Of a stretch of 64,000 bases of DNA, positions 59,784 through 64,000 are shown in pieces. Every line of letters starts with the position of its first letter. Position 1 is the stretch's first letter. Origin of the DNA: Schizochytrium sp. CCTCC M209059 (taxonomy: Eukaryota; Sar; Bigyra; Thraustochytrida; Thraustochytriidae); NCBI GenBank assembly GCA_000818945.1, contig KN805372.1, positions 870,125 through 934,124 of the forward strand, written 5' to 3'. The position numbers and the translations under genes were made by a program. Below the pieces are notes generated by a model. The model saw only the letters and a list, made by a program, of their open reading frames with translations, had not been told where the DNA came from and made no database searches.

Positions 59784-62078
59784 ATGCTGGGCGACAACAA
59801 CAGCAACAAGAACACCTCGGACGTGGAGTCGACGCCCCAGGGCGTCAACGACAATGCGCAGTCGTCGCCGTCCATGTCCATGGGGGACTCGATGATGTCG
59901 CAGCCGTCCGTGATCGAGCCCAAGGAGGACAAGAAGTCCAAGAATGACGGCAAGCTCTCGAACTCGGTGGTCGTCGACTACCGCAAGCAAAAGTTCCGCA
60001 TCATCCTTGTGACCATTGGCGTCGCCGCCTCAGCTGCAGCCTACGTGCTGATGCTCTTCATCGCCATGCCCATTTCCATCCACCTCATTGTGAACATGAG
60101 CCAAAAGGGCTGCGATCCGGAGATCCAAGATGACTGCTTTGCTGCCACGGACGAGTCTCAGCGCTGGCTGACCCTTACGCTCACGCTGCTGCGCACCATG
60201 TCCTTCCTCATGGGCTCCACAATTGGTGTGCTCTCGGACCGCTGGGGGCGGCGACCCATGATTGTTCTGGCTCTCGTCGGCTACGGTACGACAGGACTGC
60301 TGTTTCTCATTGGCTGGCGAGTCAAGGCACTCGGGCTTTACGTGTTTGGCGGCATGCTTCTTGGTTCGTGCTCGCCAGTGACTGCGCACGGTATTGCATA
60401 TGTCTCTGACGTGAGCCGTCCCGATCGTTTGGCGACCAACATGGGCACGCTGCAGGGCTTTGGCTACTTTCTGGGACTTCTCGCCGGCGCTCTCATCAGT
60501 CTGGCCATTAGCCAGGCCACGAATAGAGCCGGGGCTACCGAAGGCGAGCCTGCCCTGAAACCTTACGACGAGCTCTTTTACATTTCGTACTCGACTGGTT
60601 TTGTGATGGCGGCTGGCATGGGCTTTGTGATGCTGTTCTGTCTGCCCGAGTCGCTTCACAAGGACGACCGCAAGAACTTCACGTGGAAGAAGGCCAACCC
60701 GTTTGCCTTTGTGGCCCTCATCGTCCGCTCGCGGTACCTTACCTTTCTTTGGATCAGCGCCTTTTTCGGATGGATGGCTGTTGGCGCTGGCGAAAGTGTG
60801 ACGGGCGGCTGGTGGCTCCGTCGCTACACGCAGAGCGACGTGACCAAGTTCATCATGTTCACAGTGATGATCTGGCTTGGCTCAGCCTTTGGCGCCGCCT
60901 TCATGACCCCGATTCTCGTCAAGCTCATGGGCTTCAAGAAGACGATGCACTTTACGATGATCGCAACAATCTCTGTTGGTATTGGCTTCGCGTGCGCCGA
61001 GACGGCCAACGTCTCGTACGTCGCGGTCGGCTTGTCGCTGCTGGCGGCGCCGGTGGTGCCCATGAAGTACTCGCTCATCATGGGTCAAGTCGATGGCAAG
61101 GAGAAGGGCGCTCTGGCCGGCGCCATTCGTAGTTCCGAGGCTCTTGCTAAGATCATTGGCATTACCGTCATGGGTAACACCTTTTCCATTTACATTGCGC
61201 CTTTTACCCCGGAACCGAACAGCTGCATCCCGCTCGACTACAGCCCATCGAACCCGTACAACACTTGCGATTGCGGCGTGAACACGTGCCCGACCTATGA
61301 CGCCACGAACTCTTCGGGCCGCGTCATGGACGCCTCGTACCCGTTCTATTACACAGCCTCCACGTGCACGCTGGGCAACATGAGCCCGGTCTTTGAGGGC
61401 AAGCCGAGTGCGCATATCGAGGTGCAGAGTCCCATGCCGAATCCAATCGTGCCGCAGCTCTTTGTGGACCAAGGTCTTGTCACGCGCGACGACACGTGCA
61501 TGGGCGGCGGTGGCATCACCGACTCCGACACGCGTAATCTGGATCGCCAGTGGTGCATCAGCACGGAGGCGATGGAGGCGCGCGGTTTGAGCAGTGCGTC
61601 CGCGGAGCTCTGGAACCAGGAGTTTGGCTGCCCAGGCTTTGACTTTTCGATGTACGCCGAGGACGTGCCCAAGTACGAGAACATCGAGGCTTGCGAGGCG
61701 GACTCCGAGTCACCGGACTGCAACCAGACCCTCTTTGCCGAGACGAACAATGACCCGAGTTCACTCAACTACGACGCGGAGGAGTTCCAGAGCTTTGCCG
61801 GCATCTTCACCAACATTACGAACGGCGAGAGCGCCTCGTGTGCGTCGCTGGGTACGGCGGAGATGAACATGTGCTGGGACGGCGTGATCGCGGACTTCCC
61901 GGGTCTTTTTCCCTTTATCTACTTTTCCTGTTTCGGCATCGCGGCCTACTGCTCGTTCCTCATCGCCGAGATCTTCTTCCAGGCCGAGGACCGCGAGTTC
62001 TGGCAGCACAAGGAGAACCCTGACGCCGCCAAGGCCAACGAGGCCGGCCGCGTCGGGCCCGACGCCGCATCCGCCTAA
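59784..62078 (+). CDS. MFS transporter paralogue 5
   Basis: This encodes 764 residues from the ATG at 59784. A polar N-terminal tail (1-70) precedes TM1 (about 71-103). A short loop with GCDPEI and DDCF follows, then TM2 (about 128-148), motif A GVLSDRWGRRP (148-158), TM3-TM6 and a Lys-rich central loop. TM7 onward includes GESVTGGWWLRRYTQS, and TM11 ends at about 473. The exofacial loop spans about 475-703 with 12 Cys and TNSS, NMS, NQT and NIT sites; TM12 (about 704-730) and a charged tail finish the protein. The Asp-Arg of motif A and the gene structure indicate a working transporter. Its fold places it with drug/proton-antiporter-like MFS proteins, but the substrate is unknown. Confidence 0.93.
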   Translation: MLGDNNSNKNTSDVESTPQGVNDNAQSSPSMSMGDSMMSQPSVIEPKEDKKSKNDGKLSNSVVVDYRKQKFRIILVTIGVAASAAAYVLMLFIAMPISIHLIVNMSQKGCDPEIQDDCFAATDESQRWLTLTLTLLRTMSFLMGSTIGVLSDRWGRRPMIVLALVGYGTTGLLFLIGWRVKALGLYVFGGMLLGSCSPVTAHGIAYVSDVSRPDRLATNMGTLQGFGYFLGLLAGALISLAISQATNRAGATEGEPALKPYDELFYISYSTGFVMAAGMGFVMLFCLPESLHKDDRKNFTWKKANPFAFVALIVRSRYLTFLWISAFFGWMAVGAGESVTGGWWLRRYTQSDVTKFIMFTVMIWLGSAFGAAFMTPILVKLMGFKKTMHFTMIATISVGIGFACAETANVSYVAVGLSLLAAPVVPMKYSLIMGQVDGKEKGALAGAIRSSEALAKIIGITVMGNTFSIYIAPFTPEPNSCIPLDYSPSNPYNTCDCGVNTCPTYDATNSSGRVMDASYPFYYTASTCTLGNMSPVFEGKPSAHIEVQSPMPNPIVPQLFVDQGLVTRDDTCMGGGGITDSDTRNLDRQWCISTEAMEARGLSSASAELWNQEFGCPGFDFSMYAEDVPKYENIEACEADSESPDCNQTLFAETNNDPSSLNYDAEEFQSFAGIFTNITNGESASCASLGTAEMNMCWDGVIADFPGLFPFIYFSCFGIAAYCSFLIAEIFFQAEDREFWQHKENPDAAKANEAGRVGPDAASA

Positions 62079-62680
62079 TGCACTAACTAACTACCCCGCC
62101 TCGCTCGCTCGCTCGCTCGCACACCGGGAGTCCCCGCGGCGCCCCCGCTCAGCCAGCCCCGCGCGCTCAGCGGGTTCCCCGCGGCGTGTGAGGTCCCGGG
62201 GAGCGTGTCGCGGCGGGGCGGCGGTGCCCGCAGTGCGGTCTCGCAGCGGTCGGGGTCTGGACCGGCGCCCGCGGCTCTGGCGGCGTCCGCACGCGGCTCC
62301 CGCTTCCTGGAGCCGCGAGGTCCCCCCTCCTCGACGCGGACACGCAAGGCTGCCTGTCTGTCTCTCTGTCTCCTCTGCGCCGCTTCGAAGAATCGCAAGA
62401 ATCCAGCCATCGTCCCCTTTTCCCGCCGGAGACTGGGTATGAGCAGCCGGCGTCCGCGCACTTGTAGGAAAGAAGAACCCAAGCTCTAAGAAAGAAAAAG
62501 CACGCTATCTATCTATACGTATCTGTTTGTCTAACTGCCGATCCATCGTAAGAGCGCTCTGGCTGGCTGGCTGGCTGGCTGGCTGGTCTCTTGCCCGCTC
62601 GCTCGCTCGCTCTGCGGCCAGAGCCAGCTGCAGAACTCGCCGAAAGCGGCAGCGGCGTAACGAAACGGTCGGCCGCGGCG

Positions 62681-62726
62681 CCTCGCCTCGCCTCGCCTCG
62701 CCTCGCCTCGCCTCGCCTCGCCTCGC
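62681..62726. repeat. CCTCG pentanucleotide array
   Basis: Nine perfect tandem CCTCG units. Confidence 0.95.
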
Positions 62727-63292
62727 GGCTGGGCAGCTGCGACTGCGCCGGTTCGACGCAGCCGTGCGATGCAATAACTGGCGCCAGGCAAGGCGATGCA
62801 ACGCGCCGCAGCACTGCGCTCGCTGCGCTGCTCTGCTCTGCACTGCACGCGGCGGGTCGCCGCGTCCGCGTGCGACGCGCCTTCATCTCTCTCTCTTTCG
62901 CATGCACGCACGCACGCACGCACGCATGCGTGCATGTGCGTCGCATCTCCCCCTCCTCCTCCCTCCTTTCCCGCGCGCAGCCGCTGCTCGTCACGCGCCG
63001 GTCCACGGGCCGGCGCGGCGGCAGGACCGCCTGCACGAGGCGGCGGATCTGCCCGGTCCACGCGCACGCCGCGGTGCCTTGCTCGGCTTGCCCTAGCTTG
63101 GCTTGCCCTGGCTTGGCTTGGCTTGGCTTGGCTGGCGGGGGCGGCCTTTGTTTGCACCACAGGGTGGCGGCGAGGGCGAGAGGCGCCAGGCACGTGCGGG
63201 GCGGGCGAGCGAAGTTCCGTCGCGGCTGCTCGGCTGAGCCGGCCGCGAGCGCGTGCTGCAGTTGGCAAGGGGGTAGGTAGGTTTTGGTTATA

Positions 63293-63332
63293 GTTCGTTC
63301 GTTCGTTCGTTCGTTCGTTCGTTCGTTCGTTG
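63293..63332. repeat. (GTTC)n tetranucleotide array
   Basis: About nine tandem GTTC units. Confidence 0.95.
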
Positions 63333-63512
63333 CAGCGCGCGGCGGAACGAGCTTGGGGGGCCGCGGCGAGACTGGCACGAAGCTGCCCCGCTTGCTACGC
63401 GGACGCGCCGCTAATACTCGATGTGGCCACCTGCTATCATAGCTTTTGCTCGCTCGCTTGCTTGCAGCTGCGCCTTGCTGCTTTTAGCACAGCTAGCCGC
63501 CGCTGCAGCACG

Positions 63513-63515
<3 letters not shown>

Positions 63516-63577
<62 letters not shown>
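63516..63577. repeat. (CA)n dinucleotide microsatellite
   Basis: About thirty perfect CA units, followed by a short CT run. Confidence 0.98.
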
Positions 63578-63579
<2 letters not shown>

Positions 63580-63705
63580 CTGCTCTCTCTCTCTCTCGGC
63601 CGAGTCGCCGGTGTGCCTCGCGCTGGACAGCACACCGTCGCGCGTGGACACGCGCCGAGGTCCCCGAGCCGGAGCCGCCGCCAGTGCTCGCCGTCGCTCG
63701 TGTCC

Positions 63706-63707
<2 letters not shown>

Positions 63708-63744
<37 letters not shown>
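63708..63744. repeat. (CAG)n trinucleotide microsatellite
   Basis: About twelve perfect CAG units. Confidence 0.95.
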
Positions 63745-63745
<1 letters not shown>

Positions 63746-64000
63746 TGCCCGGCCGCGTGCGCCAGATGTATGTACCTTGTTATGTGCCTTGTGCGTCAGT
63801 TGGGACACTCGGTCTCAGTGAGCGCAAAGCTGGCAGCTTCTGCTCCGGACCGGCGGGGCACCGACCGAGCCGGTCCTGGGACTTTCCTCCTCGTCCTCGT
63901 TCTTCCCCACTTTCCGTCCTCTCCTTCTTTCTCCCCTGGCATCGCTCGCTCGCTCGCTCGCTCGCTCGCAAGGGCACGGCGCGGCGCGAGCCGGCCGCCC

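Larger units (their letters stand above)
62079..64000. other. GC-rich spacer after MFS copy 5
   Basis: 1.9 kb to the window edge, similar in character to the leaders of the MFS genes. It holds CTCG, GGCT, CCTCG, GTTC, CA and CAG microsatellites. Long frames on both strands are Arg/Ala/Cys-biased translations of these repeats. I see no gene; a further array member could follow beyond the window. Confidence 0.5.

Overview
The window looks like nuclear DNA of a free-living stramenopile protist, most likely a thraustochytrid (Labyrinthulomycetes). This is an inference from gene style, not from a marker gene. Genes are mostly single-exon and densely packed on both strands in the first 33 kb. The few introns are short and GT-AG. 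Coding sequence is GC-rich, and the spacers are full of microsatellites.

Region 1 (1-33.6 kb) holds ordinary eukaryotic housekeeping and cytoskeletal genes. In order they are: a fragment running in from the left edge; a small membrane protein; a HAUS1-like augmin subunit; a GDP-fucose O-fucosyltransferase-like protein; glycine C-acetyltransferase (KBL/GCAT); a 1,123-residue protein with the layout of the meiotic axis protein SYCP2; a divergently transcribed basic coiled-coil protein; an STK16-like kinase; two unrecognised proteins; three tRNA-Val(CAC) genes; a 2,126-residue secreted/membrane protein that joins a large repeated ectodomain to PqiA-like membrane domains; a two-exon HOOK-like dynein adaptor; and a two-exon DUF4485/CEP112-like coiled-coil protein. 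The last gene's 3' end has been tandemly copied three more times as decayed 126-bp units.

Region 2 (33.6-64 kb) is a tandem array of five same-strand paralogous MFS transporters of about 760 residues. They are separated by 2.3-5.3 kb of very GC-rich, microsatellite-laden spacer in which I see no convincing gene. All five carry a distinctive exofacial domain of about 230 residues with exactly 12 conserved cysteines between TM11 and TM12. The first copy has an in-frame TGA at the tryptophan of MFS motif A but is otherwise intact. The second has its last 125 bp tandemly duplicated. Copies 4 and 5 share long stretches of identical DNA. A 180-182-bp satellite (five copies) follows copy 4.

The most interesting items are the ectodomain-PqiA fusion protein (a candidate eukaryotic lipid-transport or lipid-sensing membrane protein), the MFS array with its invariant 12-Cys loop, the candidate SYCP2-type axis protein, and the repeated duplication of gene 3' ends in units of about 125 bp.
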